Origin: JBMDXK01 sp048594375
Lineage (GTDB): Bacteria > Pseudomonadota > Alphaproteobacteria > Rhizobiales > Methylopilaceae
DNA: 25,509 nucleotides
NCBI GenBank assembly: GCA_048594375.1
Contig: JBMDXK010000002.1
Span: 1-25,509, forward strand
Direction of reading: 5' to 3'
Made by a program: the position numbers and the translations under genes. Position 1 is the stretch's first letter. The number at the start of each line of letters is the position of its first letter. Positions 16,474-25,109 of the stretch are shown piece after piece. The notes beneath the pieces were generated by a model that was not told the origin of the DNA, did not search any database, and saw only the letters and a list, made by a program, of their open reading frames with translations.

Positions 16474-17181
16474 TCAATTTTGCTCGGCTTGCGCCAACTC
16501 TTCACCAATACGCAGCGCCATTCCGCGCGGATCATCGGCGCCCACAATGGGGCGGCCAACCACAATATGGGTAGCGCCATCGCGCCGCGCAGACAAGGGG
16601 GTTGCCACTCTTTTTTGATCGCCCTGCGCGCTGCCTTCGGGGCGGATGCCGGGCGTCACATGATAAAAGCCGTTTGCAGTCAACGGCACAACGCGGGGTA
16701 AATCCAGAGCGGAGCAGATAATCCCGTCTGCTCCCGCATCCACCGCATGGCGTGCGCGCATGGCAACAACAGCATCCACAGAGCCTGCAATGCCTGCGGC
16801 TTCAAGATCGTTCGCATCCCAAGAGGTCAGCACTGTGACGCCCAAGATGGCAACAGGAGCATCGCCGCGTGCGTCCACAGCAGCCCGCAGTGTTTGCGGA
16901 TAGGCGTGAACGGTCAGGCAGGTCGCGCCGGATTGCATCAGTGCGCGTACCCCGCTGGCAACCGTGTTGCCAATATCATGCAATTTGAAATCGAGAAAAA
17001 CCTGTTTGCCGCTGTCTGCCAATTCCCGCGCCACGGCGAGACCGCCAGCGAAACCCAGCTGATAGCCAATTTTGTAAAATGAAACGCTGTCGCCCAGTGT
17101 TGCCACCATGCTGCGGGCGGCATCGGCATCTGGCAGATCCAGCGCCACCATCAAACGGTCTTTGGGCGACGTTATTTTCAT
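16474..17181 (-). CDS. pyrF: Orotidine 5'-phosphate decarboxylase
   Basis: Catalyses the last step of UMP synthesis (235 aa from the chosen start). MVALDLPD, LDFKLHDIGNT (catalytic Asp-Lys-Asp at about 64, 66 and 69), VTPGIRPEG and VVGRPIVGADDP are all intact. The frame continues to a GTG at 17202, but the ATG at 17181 overlaps the upstream stop as ATGA, so that start is preferred. Confidence 0.97.
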   Translation of the reverse strand: MKITSPKDRLMVALDLPDADAARSMVATLGDSVSFYKIGYQLGFAGGLAVARELADSGKQVFLDFKLHDIGNTVASGVRALMQSGATCLTVHAYPQTLRAAVDARGDAPVAILGVTVLTSWDANDLEAAGIAGSVDAVVAMRARHAVDAGADGIICSALDLPRVVPLTANGFYHVTPGIRPEGSAQGDQKRVATPLSARRDGATHIVVGRPIVGADDPRGMALRIGEELAQAEQN

Positions 17182-17783
17182 GGCTGAGACCTGTATATCC
17201 ACACGCGGGCGGGCGGAACATTGCGCCAGACCCGCTTGCTGCCTTCAAGAGTAAATCCGAGGGCTTTTGGCACAGGGGGTTGCAGAGCATAGCTAAACTG
17301 GATGAAAGGGGCATGGGGATACAGCAGCGCCAATCCCTGACGTATAAAGGCTTGCCGTTGCGTCATAGGGCGCGTCATGAGCGGCAAGCTGGAAACAATA
17401 GCCGTGACCGGCTCGTCCACAAAGCCCTGAAGTGTTTCGCCCAGAGCATAGGCATCGCCTTGAATAACGGTAACGCCTGGAAACTGGTGACGCAGCAGGT
17501 TCACGAATGCAGGGTCATATTCGACCAGAATCAGCCGTTCCGGCGCAATGCCGCGTGCCAGCAGTGCCTTGGTGACAGGGCCGGTTCCGGGGCCAATTTC
17601 AATGATTTTCCCTGTTTCTTTAGGGTCAACATAGCTGGCAATAACCCGTGCCAGAAACCGGCTGGAAGGGCTTACGGCGCCAACCTGTAGCGGTTTGGTT
17701 ATCCAGGAACGCAAAAAACGCATTTTCTCAACCGCTTTACGGGGAACGTGCCGCTCTAACAATGAATGTGCAGAAAGACTCAT
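17178..17783 (-). CDS. SAM-dependent methyltransferase, PmtA-like (phospholipid N-methyltransferase)
   Basis: A 201-aa class I methyltransferase. IIEIGPGTGPVTKALL is the SAM-binding motif I, LVEYDPAFVNLL gives the acidic ribose-binding residue, and SSLPLMTRP plus QFSYALQPPVPKALGF resemble the Rhodobacter-type phosphatidylethanolamine N-methyltransferase. The ATG at 17783 has GAGG upstream (GAAAGAGGCCTT); the frame opens earlier at 17852 without such a site. It overlaps pyrF by 4 nt. rRNA adenine dimethylases share this motif I, so PmtA function is likely but not proven. Confidence 0.82.
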   Translation of the reverse strand: MSLSAHSLLERHVPRKAVEKMRFLRSWITKPLQVGAVSPSSRFLARVIASYVDPKETGKIIEIGPGTGPVTKALLARGIAPERLILVEYDPAFVNLLRHQFPGVTVIQGDAYALGETLQGFVDEPVTAIVSSLPLMTRPMTQRQAFIRQGLALLYPHAPFIQFSYALQPPVPKALGFTLEGSKRVWRNVPPARVWIYRSQP

Positions 17784-17938
17784 AAGGCCTCTTTCGCATG
17801 TTTCCGGGTTCTGGACAAGAGTATCGCGCCTGCTTGCGCTGATACTGCACAAGTCCTGCTATCCACGTTGCGAGATTATTGCTTTTCTGGGCAAAATTAT
17901 GGTTTGCGTGAGAGAAGCTATCTGCATCACGCCATTAT

Positions 17939-17966
17939 CCCAATAAAACCGTTGGATTTTATTGGG
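17939..17966. terminator. Hairpin downstream of dnaJ, possible terminator
   Basis: A 10-bp stem, CCCAATAAAA (17939-17948) with TTTTATTGGG (17957-17966), lies 29 nt beyond the dnaJ stop in the gap to the pmtA-like gene. No clean T-run follows on either strand, so termination is uncertain. Confidence 0.4.
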
Positions 17967-17995
17967 GGTGTTATCTTGTTATGGCGCGGATAGCC

Positions 17996-19135
17996 TTAAT
18001 TGCTGGTGTTCAGACCGTCAAAAAAATCTTTCACCCGAGCAAAGAAGCCGCTTGTTTCGGGATGATTGGCTTCCGATTGCGCTTTTTGAAATTCTTCCAT
18101 GAGTTCGCGCTGGCGTTTTGAAAGATTTTGCGGGGTTTCCACCACGGCCTGAATGTACATATCGCCCACTTCCCGTGAACGCAGCACAGGCATCCCTTTG
18201 CCTTTGAGCCGGAACTGCTTGCCAGACTGGGTGCCTTCGGGAACTTTCACCCGTGAGCGGCCGCCATCAATGGTTGGCACTTCAATGGAACCGCCCAGAG
18301 CGGCATCTACCATGGCAATCGGCACGCGGCAATAAAGGTCTGCGCCATCGCGCTGGAAGAAAGGATGCTCGTCAAGGGTGAGGAAAATGTAAAGATCCCC
18401 GGAAGGGCCTCCGCGTAAACCGGCCTCCCCTTCACCAGAAAGACGAATGCGGGTGCCATCTTCCACGCCAGCAGGAATACTCACCTGCAAGGTGCGTTCT
18501 TTGTTGACGCGGCCTTGCCCATTGCAATTGCCACAAGGATCATCAATCACTTCGCCGCGGCCACCGCAGGTATGGCACGCCCGCTCCAGCAGAAAGAAGC
18601 CTTGTTGGGCGCGTACTTTACCGGAGCCTCGGCAGGTGGGACATTGGCGGGGCTTTGAACCGGCTTTGGCGCCGCTGCCTGAACATGCTTCGCAAATGAC
18701 GGGTGTTGGTAAGCGGACTTCCGCAGTTTTCCCCTGAAAAGCGTCTTCCAGCGTGATTTCCATGTTGTAGCGCACATCTGCGCCCCGTTCACGGCCACCG
18801 GAACGGCGGCGACCGCCGCCCATAATATCCCCGAACAAATCGTCAAAAATATCGGACATGGTTGCGCCAAAATCGCCGGATTGGAAACCGCCGCCACCCA
18901 TGCCCCCCTGTTCAAACGCAGCGTGGCCATAACGATCATAGGCGGCGCGTTTTTGGGGGTCTTTCAATATTTCATAGGCTTCTGCCACTTCCTTGAAGCG
19001 CACTTCCGCTTCCGGATTGCCCTGATTTTTATCAGGGTGCCATCGCATGGCCAGTTTGCGAAAGCCGGTTTTTAATTCGCCCTCCGAACAGGTGCGCGAT
19101 ACTTCAAGAATTTCATAAAAATCACGTTTGGCCAT
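17996..19135 (-). CDS. dnaJ: Chaperone protein DnaJ
   Basis: The Hsp40 co-chaperone that delivers substrates to DnaK and stimulates its ATPase (379 aa, full length). The J domain has HPD at 33-35. A Gly/Phe-rich linker follows (MGGGGFQSGDFG), then four zinc-binding repeats CEACSGSG, CPTCRGSG, CHTCGGRG and CGNCNGQG, and the C-terminal substrate-binding domain. It lies 179 nt after dnaK. The dnaK terminator sits between them, so dnaJ may depend on read-through or a weak promoter of its own. GGGAAGC precedes the ATG. Confidence 0.98.
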   Translation of the reverse strand: MAKRDFYEILEVSRTCSEGELKTGFRKLAMRWHPDKNQGNPEAEVRFKEVAEAYEILKDPQKRAAYDRYGHAAFEQGGMGGGGFQSGDFGATMSDIFDDLFGDIMGGGRRRSGGRERGADVRYNMEITLEDAFQGKTAEVRLPTPVICEACSGSGAKAGSKPRQCPTCRGSGKVRAQQGFFLLERACHTCGGRGEVIDDPCGNCNGQGRVNKERTLQVSIPAGVEDGTRIRLSGEGEAGLRGGPSGDLYIFLTLDEHPFFQRDGADLYCRVPIAMVDAALGGSIEVPTIDGGRSRVKVPEGTQSGKQFRLKGKGMPVLRSREVGDMYIQAVVETPQNLSKRQRELMEEFQKAQSEANHPETSGFFARVKDFFDGLNTSN

Positions 19136-19273
19136 CAGCTTCCCTTGTCCCCACGCTTACTTTTTTGAAAATCATTCAGAGCAACCATAACGAAATCACA
19201 CTCCCGTTTCCTCATGCCAGCGAGGAAAAATTGCATACATGCCCCTCATGGGAGCGATCAACAAAACGCAAAA

Positions 19274-19302
19274 GAACCCGGGAGAACAATCCTCCCGGGT
19301 TC
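19274..19302 (-). terminator. Rho-independent terminator after dnaK
   Basis: A perfect 11-bp stem, GAACCCGGGAG (19274-19284) with CTCCCGGGTTC (19292-19302), has a 7-nt loop. In the leftward direction it is followed by TTTTGCGTTTTG. It lies 12 nt after the dnaK stop and probably sets a dnaK-over-dnaJ expression ratio. Confidence 0.85.
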
Positions 19303-19314
19303 AATAGTGTCAAA

Positions 19315-21240
19315 TCAGGCTGATTTCTTATTCGTGTCGTCAACTTCTTCAAAGTCGGCATCGACAACATCATCGTTTTTCTCGGCCTGTTCACCAGAAC
19401 CGGAAGCCGCATCGCCAGCATCATTGCTGTTGTTTTGCTCCTGCTGATAAAGTGCCTCTCCAATTTTCATGGAAACCTGTGCCAAAGCTGCTGTTTTTGA
19501 CTGAATTTCTTCAGCATTATCACCAGCAAGAGCCGTTTTCAGTTCAGCAATTGCGCCATCAACAGCAGTTTTATCCTCAGCTTTTACCTTGTCACCCAAC
19601 TCTGCGACCGTTTTTTCGGTGGAGTGGATAAGAGCTTCACCATGGTTACGGGCTTCAGCAAGCGCACGGCGCTGCTTATCCTCTTCCGCATGGGATTCGG
19701 CGTCCTTCACCATTTTCTCGATATCGGCATCAGACAAGCCGCCGGATGCCTGAATACGAATGGCTTGCTCCTTGTTGGTTGCCTTGTCTTTTGCGGTTAC
19801 ATTCACAATGCCGTTAGCATCAATATCGAATGTCACTTCAATTTGCGGCATACCGCGTGGAGCGGGCGCAATCCCCACAAGATCGAACTGACCAAGCGCC
19901 TTATTATCCGCAGCCATCTCGCGCTCACCCTGTGATACACGAATTGTTACAGCACTTTGCCCGTCTTCTGCGGTCGAGAAAACTTGGCTTTTCTTGGTAG
20001 GAATTGTGGTGTTGCGGTCAATAAGACGGGTGAATACCCCACCTAAAGTTTCAATACCCAGAGACAAAGGAGTAACATCCAGCAAAAGTACGTCTTTCAC
20101 GTCACCTTGCAGAACGCCGGCCTGAACCGCCGCACCAATCGCTACAACTTCATCGGGATTGACACCCTTATGAGGATCTTTGCCAAAGAATTGCTTCACA
20201 ACTTCCTGAATTTTTGGCATACGCGTCATGCCGCCCACGAGCACGACTTCATCAATATCAGAAGCAGTAAGACCCGCATCTTTCAGAGCAGCTTTGCAAG
20301 GCTCAATGGTACGTTTCACCAGATCATCAACCAGCTGCTCGAACTTTGCGCGGGTAAGTTTTAGCGCCAGATGCTTAGGCCCGGAAGCATCAGCCGTAAT
20401 AAACGGCAGGTTCACTTCGGTTTGCGCAGCGGAAGAAAGTTCGATTTTAGCTTTTTCAGCCGCCTCTTTAAGGCGCTGCAGCGCCAGCTTGTCTCCACGC
20501 AGATCAATGCCGTTTTCTTTTTTAAATTCATCGGCAAGATAGTCAACGAGGTGCATATCAAAGTCTTCACCGCCGAGGAAAGTATCACCGTTGGTGGATT
20601 TTACTTCAAACACGCCATCGCCAATTTCAAGGATGGAAACGTCAAACGTACCACCACCAAGATCGTACACGACAATTGTACCGCTGGATTTTTTATCAAG
20701 TCCATAAGCAAGAGCAGCCGCTGTTGGTTCATTGATAATGCGCAAAACTTCCAGACCGGCAATTTTACCGGCATCTTTTGTAGCCTGACGCTGTGCGTCG
20801 TTGAAATATGCAGGAACGGTAATTACCGCCTGATCCACTGTTTGACCAAGATGCGCTTCCGCAGTTTCTTTCATTTTCTGCAAAATAAATGCGGAAATCT
20901 GGGAGGGAGAATACGTTTTGCCGTCGGCTTTCACCCATGCGTCGCCGTTATCACCTTTAACAATTTCAAACGGAGAAAGCTTTGCAGCGCGCTGCACTTC
21001 TTTATCATCAAACCGACGACCGATAAGACGCTTCACCGCAAAAAATGTACCCGCAGCGTTTGTTACGCCCTGACGTTTCGCAGGCTGGCCGATAAGGCGC
21101 TCACCATCGCTGGAAAAAGCCACGATAGAGGGAGTCGTGCGTGCGCCTTCAGCATTTTCAACAACTTTCGGGTTGCTACCATCCATGACAGCAACACATG
21201 AATTGGTGGTACCAAGATCAATACCAATTACTTTTCCCAT
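19315..21240 (-). CDS. dnaK: Molecular chaperone DnaK (Hsp70)
   Basis: Full-length Hsp70, 641 aa. The nucleotide-binding domain begins GIDLGTTNSCVAVMDG, with the VYDLGGGTFDVS phosphate loop and VGGMTRMPK; the linker is VLLLDVTPLSLG; the substrate-binding domain and helical lid follow. The C-terminal tail DDVVDADFEEVDD is the conserved EEVD-like end. The ATG at 21240 follows AAAGGATTGAAG. It is transcribed leftward with dnaJ from an RpoH-like promoter. Confidence 0.99.
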   Translation of the reverse strand: MGKVIGIDLGTTNSCVAVMDGSNPKVVENAEGARTTPSIVAFSSDGERLIGQPAKRQGVTNAAGTFFAVKRLIGRRFDDKEVQRAAKLSPFEIVKGDNGDAWVKADGKTYSPSQISAFILQKMKETAEAHLGQTVDQAVITVPAYFNDAQRQATKDAGKIAGLEVLRIINEPTAAALAYGLDKKSSGTIVVYDLGGGTFDVSILEIGDGVFEVKSTNGDTFLGGEDFDMHLVDYLADEFKKENGIDLRGDKLALQRLKEAAEKAKIELSSAAQTEVNLPFITADASGPKHLALKLTRAKFEQLVDDLVKRTIEPCKAALKDAGLTASDIDEVVLVGGMTRMPKIQEVVKQFFGKDPHKGVNPDEVVAIGAAVQAGVLQGDVKDVLLLDVTPLSLGIETLGGVFTRLIDRNTTIPTKKSQVFSTAEDGQSAVTIRVSQGEREMAADNKALGQFDLVGIAPAPRGMPQIEVTFDIDANGIVNVTAKDKATNKEQAIRIQASGGLSDADIEKMVKDAESHAEEDKQRRALAEARNHGEALIHSTEKTVAELGDKVKAEDKTAVDGAIAELKTALAGDNAEEIQSKTAALAQVSMKIGEALYQQEQNNSNDAGDAASGSGEQAEKNDDVVDADFEEVDDTNKKSA

Positions 21241-21290
21241 TTTTCTTCAATCCTTTTTTAAGCAAACCGATCAGGTTCCCTAAAGCAGCC

Positions 21291-21307
21291 TGACACCGGG
21301 GGTGTCA
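21291..21307 (-). other. Hairpin in the dnaK leader
   Basis: TGACACC (21291-21297) and GGTGTCA (21301-21307) form a 7-bp stem with a 3-nt loop, about 50 nt before the dnaK ATG and inside the predicted 5' leader. It may affect message stability or translation; its role is not known. Confidence 0.45.
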
Positions 21308-21368
21308 AAAATTCTGAACCGCCCATTGGTTCCTCAGGAGTGCCACATGTTTCAGCGGCTTGACCGGT

Positions 21369-21397
21369 ATATAGGCAGGCTAAACACACTATGCAAG
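21369..21397 (-). promoter_or_regulatory. RpoH (sigma-32) type promoter of dnaK
   Basis: On the minus strand CTTG (21397-21394) and CCTATAT (21375-21369) are spaced by 18 nt, matching the alphaproteobacterial heat-shock consensus CTTG-N17/18-CYTATNT. This predicts a leader of about 120 nt. It is the only good match I saw between irr and dnaK. The rest of that 337-bp gap (21241-21577) holds no gene. Confidence 0.72.
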
Positions 21398-21577
21398 ACG
21401 CGCTGGCATCACAGAGCAGGATTCGTGCAGTTTTTTTCAGCACTCATGCTGTTTGATAAGAAAATGCGCGGTAGCGTTATGCGAAAACACTGGAAAGAAG
21501 CTTACTTATGGCAAATTAAGTACACGAAGCACGGACAGATCCGTACTCGTCTCGCGTTTGCCAGAACCCATTCACAC

Positions 21578-22072
21578 TCAGGATGCTTTTGGTTTTAAGC
21601 GGATCAACACATCCACCCGATCAATTTCCATACCTTCGGGGATGGAGGCCAGATCACCGACATGAAAATCAAGGTCATGAATGTCCATGAGCTTGTTTTC
21701 GCCTTCAATAAGGAAGTGATGATGGTCAGATGTGTTGGTATCAAAGTAGGTTTTTGAGCCATCCACAGCAACTTCACGCAAAAGTCCGGCCACAGTAAAC
21801 TGGTGCAACGTGTTATAAACAGTAGCAAGGGAAACAGGCACGCGCACACGCATGGCCTCTTCATGCAGCATTTCAGCGGTGACGTGGCGGTCGCCTTTGG
21901 AAAACAGCAAACGGCCTAGAGCAATGCGCTGACGTGTGGGCCGCAAGCCGGATTGGCGCAACATTCCGCCCACATCCCGCGCCACACAGGCACTGGGGCG
22001 CAAGCCACATTCAATAGTTACAACAGGCGTGGAAGGAGCGGTCTTCGCCAACGAAGAAAGGCGATCGGCCAT
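21578..22072 (-). CDS. irr: Iron response regulator Irr (Fur family)
   Basis: A 164-aa Fur-family transcription factor. SGLRPTRQRIALGRLLFSKG starts the winged-helix domain, VSLATVYNTLHQF is the recognition helix, and SDHHHF (His 117-119) is the heme- and metal-binding triad typical of Irr. In relatives Irr responds to heme and represses iron-consuming genes under iron limitation. The ATG at 22072 has AAGGG upstream; the frame opens at 22168, but that extension looks non-native. No GCPW heme motif is present at the N-terminus, so heme control may rely on the HHH site. Irr beside fabA is an order I recall from other alphaproteobacteria. Confidence 0.92.
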   Translation of the reverse strand: MADRLSSLAKTAPSTPVVTIECGLRPSACVARDVGGMLRQSGLRPTRQRIALGRLLFSKGDRHVTAEMLHEEAMRVRVPVSLATVYNTLHQFTVAGLLREVAVDGSKTYFDTNTSDHHHFLIEGENKLMDIHDLDFHVGDLASIPEGMEIDRVDVLIRLKPKAS

Positions 22073-22120
22073 GGCATTTCCCTTTTTATAAACAAACAGA
22101 CAATGCACCAAAAAGCAGGT

Positions 22121-22136
22121 AATAAATGCATTTATT
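22121..22136. promoter_or_regulatory. Perfect 16-bp AT-rich palindrome upstream of irr, possible operator
   Basis: AATAAATGCATTTATT is an exact palindrome 48 bp upstream of the irr ATG in the 236-bp irr-fabA divergent gap. The length and symmetry suit a dimeric regulator, perhaps Irr itself, but it is not a clear match to the iron-control-element motif as I remember it. Confidence 0.4.
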
Positions 22137-22216
22137 TTATTTATAAAGGTACTTGGGTGTTGCCGCAAGCTGTCTAAACGTGTAATTGCGGCTTAATGCA
22201 GCGCAAAATTCAAACT

Positions 22217-22245
22217 TTGCATCTTTTATACGACCAAAGTATGCA
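22217..22245 (+). promoter_or_regulatory. Candidate fabA promoter
   Basis: TTGCAT (22217-22222) and TATGCA (22240-22245) are spaced by 17 nt, 63 nt before the fabA ATG. The same two boxes form a short inverted repeat (TTGCAT and ATGCAA) that could also be a protein site. It is based on consensus likeness only. Confidence 0.35.
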
Positions 22246-22308
22246 AGGATAAGCTGTCTGATTTTCTTTAAAGTGCGCATGAATGTGTTTTTTGAAAGGC
22301 TGTGAGAA

Positions 22309-22815
22309 ATGAGCGAACGCAAATCCAGCTTCTCCCGCGAGGAACTGTTAGCCTGTGGGCGTGGGGAGCTTTTCGGACCCGGAAATGCACAGCTTCCAGC
22401 GCCGCCCATGCTAATGTTTGACCGCATCACAGAAATTTCTGAAGAAGGCGGCAGCTACGGTAAAGGTGTGATTCGCGCGGAAATGGACGTTTCTCCCGAT
22501 CAATGGTTTTTTCAATGCCATTTCCTTGGCGACCCTGTGATGCCGGGCTGTCTGGGTCTGGATGCTTTATGGCAGTTGACGGGTTTTTATCTGGGTTGGC
22601 TAGGCTCACCCGGTCGCGGACGTGCGCTGGGTATGGGCGAAGTAAAGTTTTCCGGTCAGGTCTTGCCATCTGTTAAAAAAGTTACATATACCGTAAATCT
22701 GAAACGGGTTATGCGCTCCAAGCTGGTGCTTGGCATTGCCGATGCCGAAGTGGAAGCTGATGGCGAAGTCATCTATCAGGCCAAAGATTTGCGGGTTGGT
22801 CTGTTTCAAGTCTAA
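22309..22815 (+). CDS. fabA: 3-hydroxydecanoyl-ACP dehydratase/isomerase FabA
   Basis: This 168-aa hot-dog fold enzyme dehydrates 3-hydroxydecanoyl-ACP and isomerises the product to cis-3-decenoyl-ACP, the entry to unsaturated fatty acids. The catalytic His 71 (QCHFLGDPVMPG) and Asp 85 (GLDALWQLTGFYLGW) are intact, as is GMGEVKFSGQVLP. It leads the fabA-fabB-fabI cluster, diverging from irr. Confidence 0.98.
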   Translation: MSERKSSFSREELLACGRGELFGPGNAQLPAPPMLMFDRITEISEEGGSYGKGVIRAEMDVSPDQWFFQCHFLGDPVMPGCLGLDALWQLTGFYLGWLGSPGRGRALGMGEVKFSGQVLPSVKKVTYTVNLKRVMRSKLVLGIADAEVEADGEVIYQAKDLRVGLFQV

Positions 22816-22903
22816 ATACAGAAAAATGTGAAAGACAGAGCAGACTCTGCCTTTTGAAAAATGTATGTATTGAAAGCCGCAAGCCGTCATTGTGGAGGCA
22901 AAA

Positions 22904-24118
22904 ATGAAACGCGTTGTCGTTACGGGCATGGGAATTGTATCTTCCATCGGAAATACTGTTGAAGAAGTGTTGACATCTTTGCGTGAAGGCCGCTCCGGCA
23001 TCACCCGCGCCGAAGATCATGTGAAATACAATTTTAAATCACAGGTGCAAGGCGAACCAACATTGGATGCTTCCACTCTGGTTGATCGCCGCGCCATGCG
23101 GTTTCATGGTCGCGGTACAGCATGGAATCATGTGGCAATGGATCAGGCGATCGCCCAGTCTGGACTAACAGAAGAACAGATTTCCAATGAACGCACCGGG
23201 ATTATCATGGGCTCCGGTGGTCCATCTACCCGTGTACTCATTGATGGCGCAGATATTACCCGCGACAAAGGCCCGAAACGCATTGGTCCTTTTGCCGTAC
23301 CCAAGGCCATGTCTTCCACAGCATCGGCCACGCTCTCTACTTGGTTTAAAATCAAGGGCGTGAACTATTCCATATCATCGGCTTGCGCTACTTCTGCCCA
23401 CTGCATCGGCAATGCTGCCGAACAAATCATGCTGGGCAAACAGGATGTAATGTTTGCCGGCGGCTGCGAAGATCTTGATTGGTCGATGTCTATGCTTTTC
23501 GATGCCATGGGCGCCATGAGCAGCAATTACAACGACTCTCCGGCAACAGCTTCGCGCCCTTATGATAAAAACCGCGATGGCTTCGTTATTGCGGGCGGTG
23601 CGGGCGTTCTCGTGCTGGAAAGTCTGGAACACGCGCAAGCACGCGGAGCCACTATTATTGCAGAACTTGCTGGCTATGGTGCAACATCCGATGGCTACGA
23701 TATGGTAGCACCAAGCGGAGAAGGTGCGGTGCGCTGTATGCGTCAGGCATTGGCAACGGTAAAAACACCTGTTGATTATATCAATCCTCACGGTACTTCC
23801 ACACCAGTAGGGGATGCCAAGGAAGTGGATGCCCTGCGCGAAGTATTTGGCAAAGATTGCCCCCCCTTTTCCAGCACCAAAGCGCTGACAGGCCACTCGC
23901 TGGGCGCTGCTGGTGTGCAGGAAGCTATTTATTCGCTGATTATGCTACAGCATAATTTTATGGCAAAAAGCGCACATATTGAAGAGCTGGATCCTGAATT
24001 TGCCGATATGCCAATCCTGCGCGAGCGTCAGGACAAGGAATTGAAAACAGTATTGTCAAATTCGTTCGGCTTTGGTGGTACCAACGCCACTTTGGTTTTC
24101 AAGAAGTTCGAGGCTTAA
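22904..24118 (+). CDS. fabB: 3-oxoacyl-ACP synthase I FabB
   Basis: The ketosynthase that elongates unsaturated acyl-ACPs (404 aa). The start at 22904 (MKRVVVTGMGIVSSIG) has GGAGG at 22893-22897; the GTG at 22892 is part of that region and rejected. Active-site Cys 161 (SSACATSAHCIG) and the two histidines in NPHGTSTPVGD and KALTGHSLGAAG are present, and the C-terminus has NSFGFGGTNATLVF. It follows fabA by 88 nt. Confidence 0.98.
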   Translation: MKRVVVTGMGIVSSIGNTVEEVLTSLREGRSGITRAEDHVKYNFKSQVQGEPTLDASTLVDRRAMRFHGRGTAWNHVAMDQAIAQSGLTEEQISNERTGIIMGSGGPSTRVLIDGADITRDKGPKRIGPFAVPKAMSSTASATLSTWFKIKGVNYSISSACATSAHCIGNAAEQIMLGKQDVMFAGGCEDLDWSMSMLFDAMGAMSSNYNDSPATASRPYDKNRDGFVIAGGAGVLVLESLEHAQARGATIIAELAGYGATSDGYDMVAPSGEGAVRCMRQALATVKTPVDYINPHGTSTPVGDAKEVDALREVFGKDCPPFSSTKALTGHSLGAAGVQEAIYSLIMLQHNFMAKSAHIEELDPEFADMPILRERQDKELKTVLSNSFGFGGTNATLVFKKFEA

Positions 24119-24249
24119 GCCACGGGCAGATGCATTCTTTTAGTATATGCTTTGCTTAAAAGCAGTGTTTTATTGCAGTATTTTCTAAAAAAACCGGAAG
24201 GTTTTAGGAAATGGTGTTTCAGGGCGCAGGACGTCCGGAGGTTAAAAAT

Positions 24250-25092
24250 ATGGTTGCAGGATTGCTGGCAGGAAAACGCGGCCTTGTTATGGGTGTTGCC
24301 AACGACCATTCCATTGCATGGGGCATTGCCCGGAAACTGGCAGAGGCTGGCGCGGAAATGGCTTTTACCTATCAGGGTGACGCTATTGCAAAGCGTGTGC
24401 GTCCGTTGGCCGAAAGCGTTGGCTCTTCACTCGTGCTGCCCTGCGATGTGGAGGACAGCGCGTCAGTGGATGCGGTGTTTGAAACCATCAAAAAGCAATG
24501 GGGCAAGATAGACTTTGTGGTTCATGCGGTGGCCTATTCTGATAAATCGGAACTTAAAGGAAAATACGCCGACACCACACGCGAAAATTTCCTGCGCACC
24601 ATGAATATTTCCTGCTTTTCGTTCACAGAAATCGCCAAACGCGCCGCAGAAATAATGCCGCAGGGTGGCGCTATGATTACGCTAACCTATGGCGGTTCCA
24701 TGCGCGTGATGCCGAACTACAACGTGATGGGCGTGGCCAAAGCGGCTCTGGAAGCCAGTGTGCGTTACCTTGCCGCCGATTTTGGCGCACAAGGTATTCG
24801 CGTCAACGCCATTTCCGCAGGCCCTGTGCGCACTCTGGCAGGTTCCGGCGTGGCCGATGCGCGCCTGATGTATAATTACCAGAAGCGCAACTCTCCATTG
24901 CAACGCCCTGTTACGCTCGATGAAATTGGCGGCACAGCATTGTATATGATTTCCGAACTGGGCAGCGGTGTTACCGGCGAAATTCATTATGTGGATTCAG
25001 GCTATAACATTATGTCCATGCCGCGGCCTGATTCGCTCAAAACCGCAGAAGATGCGGAAGAAGCAAAAGCTGTACAATCTGCTGCAAAGTAG
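24250..25092 (+). CDS. fabI: Enoyl-ACP reductase (NADH) FabI
   Basis: An SDR-family enoyl-ACP reductase completing each elongation cycle, the target of triclosan and isoniazid-type inhibitors in other bacteria. From the ATG at 24250 (GGAGG 9 nt upstream) it has 280 aa; an in-frame ATG at 24211 would add 13 residues. GVANDHSIAWGIA is the FabI-type NADH-binding loop. Tyr 157 and Lys 164 form the Y-x6-K catalytic pair (NYNVMGVAK), with Tyr 147 in LTYGGS. A small hairpin, AAAACC-GGAA-GGTTTT, precedes it in the 131-bp gap after fabB. Confidence 0.97.
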   Translation: MVAGLLAGKRGLVMGVANDHSIAWGIARKLAEAGAEMAFTYQGDAIAKRVRPLAESVGSSLVLPCDVEDSASVDAVFETIKKQWGKIDFVVHAVAYSDKSELKGKYADTTRENFLRTMNISCFSFTEIAKRAAEIMPQGGAMITLTYGGSMRVMPNYNVMGVAKAALEASVRYLAADFGAQGIRVNAISAGPVRTLAGSGVADARLMYNYQKRNSPLQRPVTLDEIGGTALYMISELGSGVTGEIHYVDSGYNIMSMPRPDSLKTAEDAEEAKAVQSAAK

Positions 25093-25109
25093 TTTTCTCA
25101 ACCATATTT

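Noticed and set aside
20371..21201. 276-codon open frame on the plus strand
   Set aside because: It is antisense to dnaK; high codon bias in dnaK often leaves such shadows.
21436..21455. CAGCACTCATGCTG hairpin next to a T-run
   Set aside because: The T-run lies on the wrong side for termination of a plus-strand transcript and no gene needs a terminator there.
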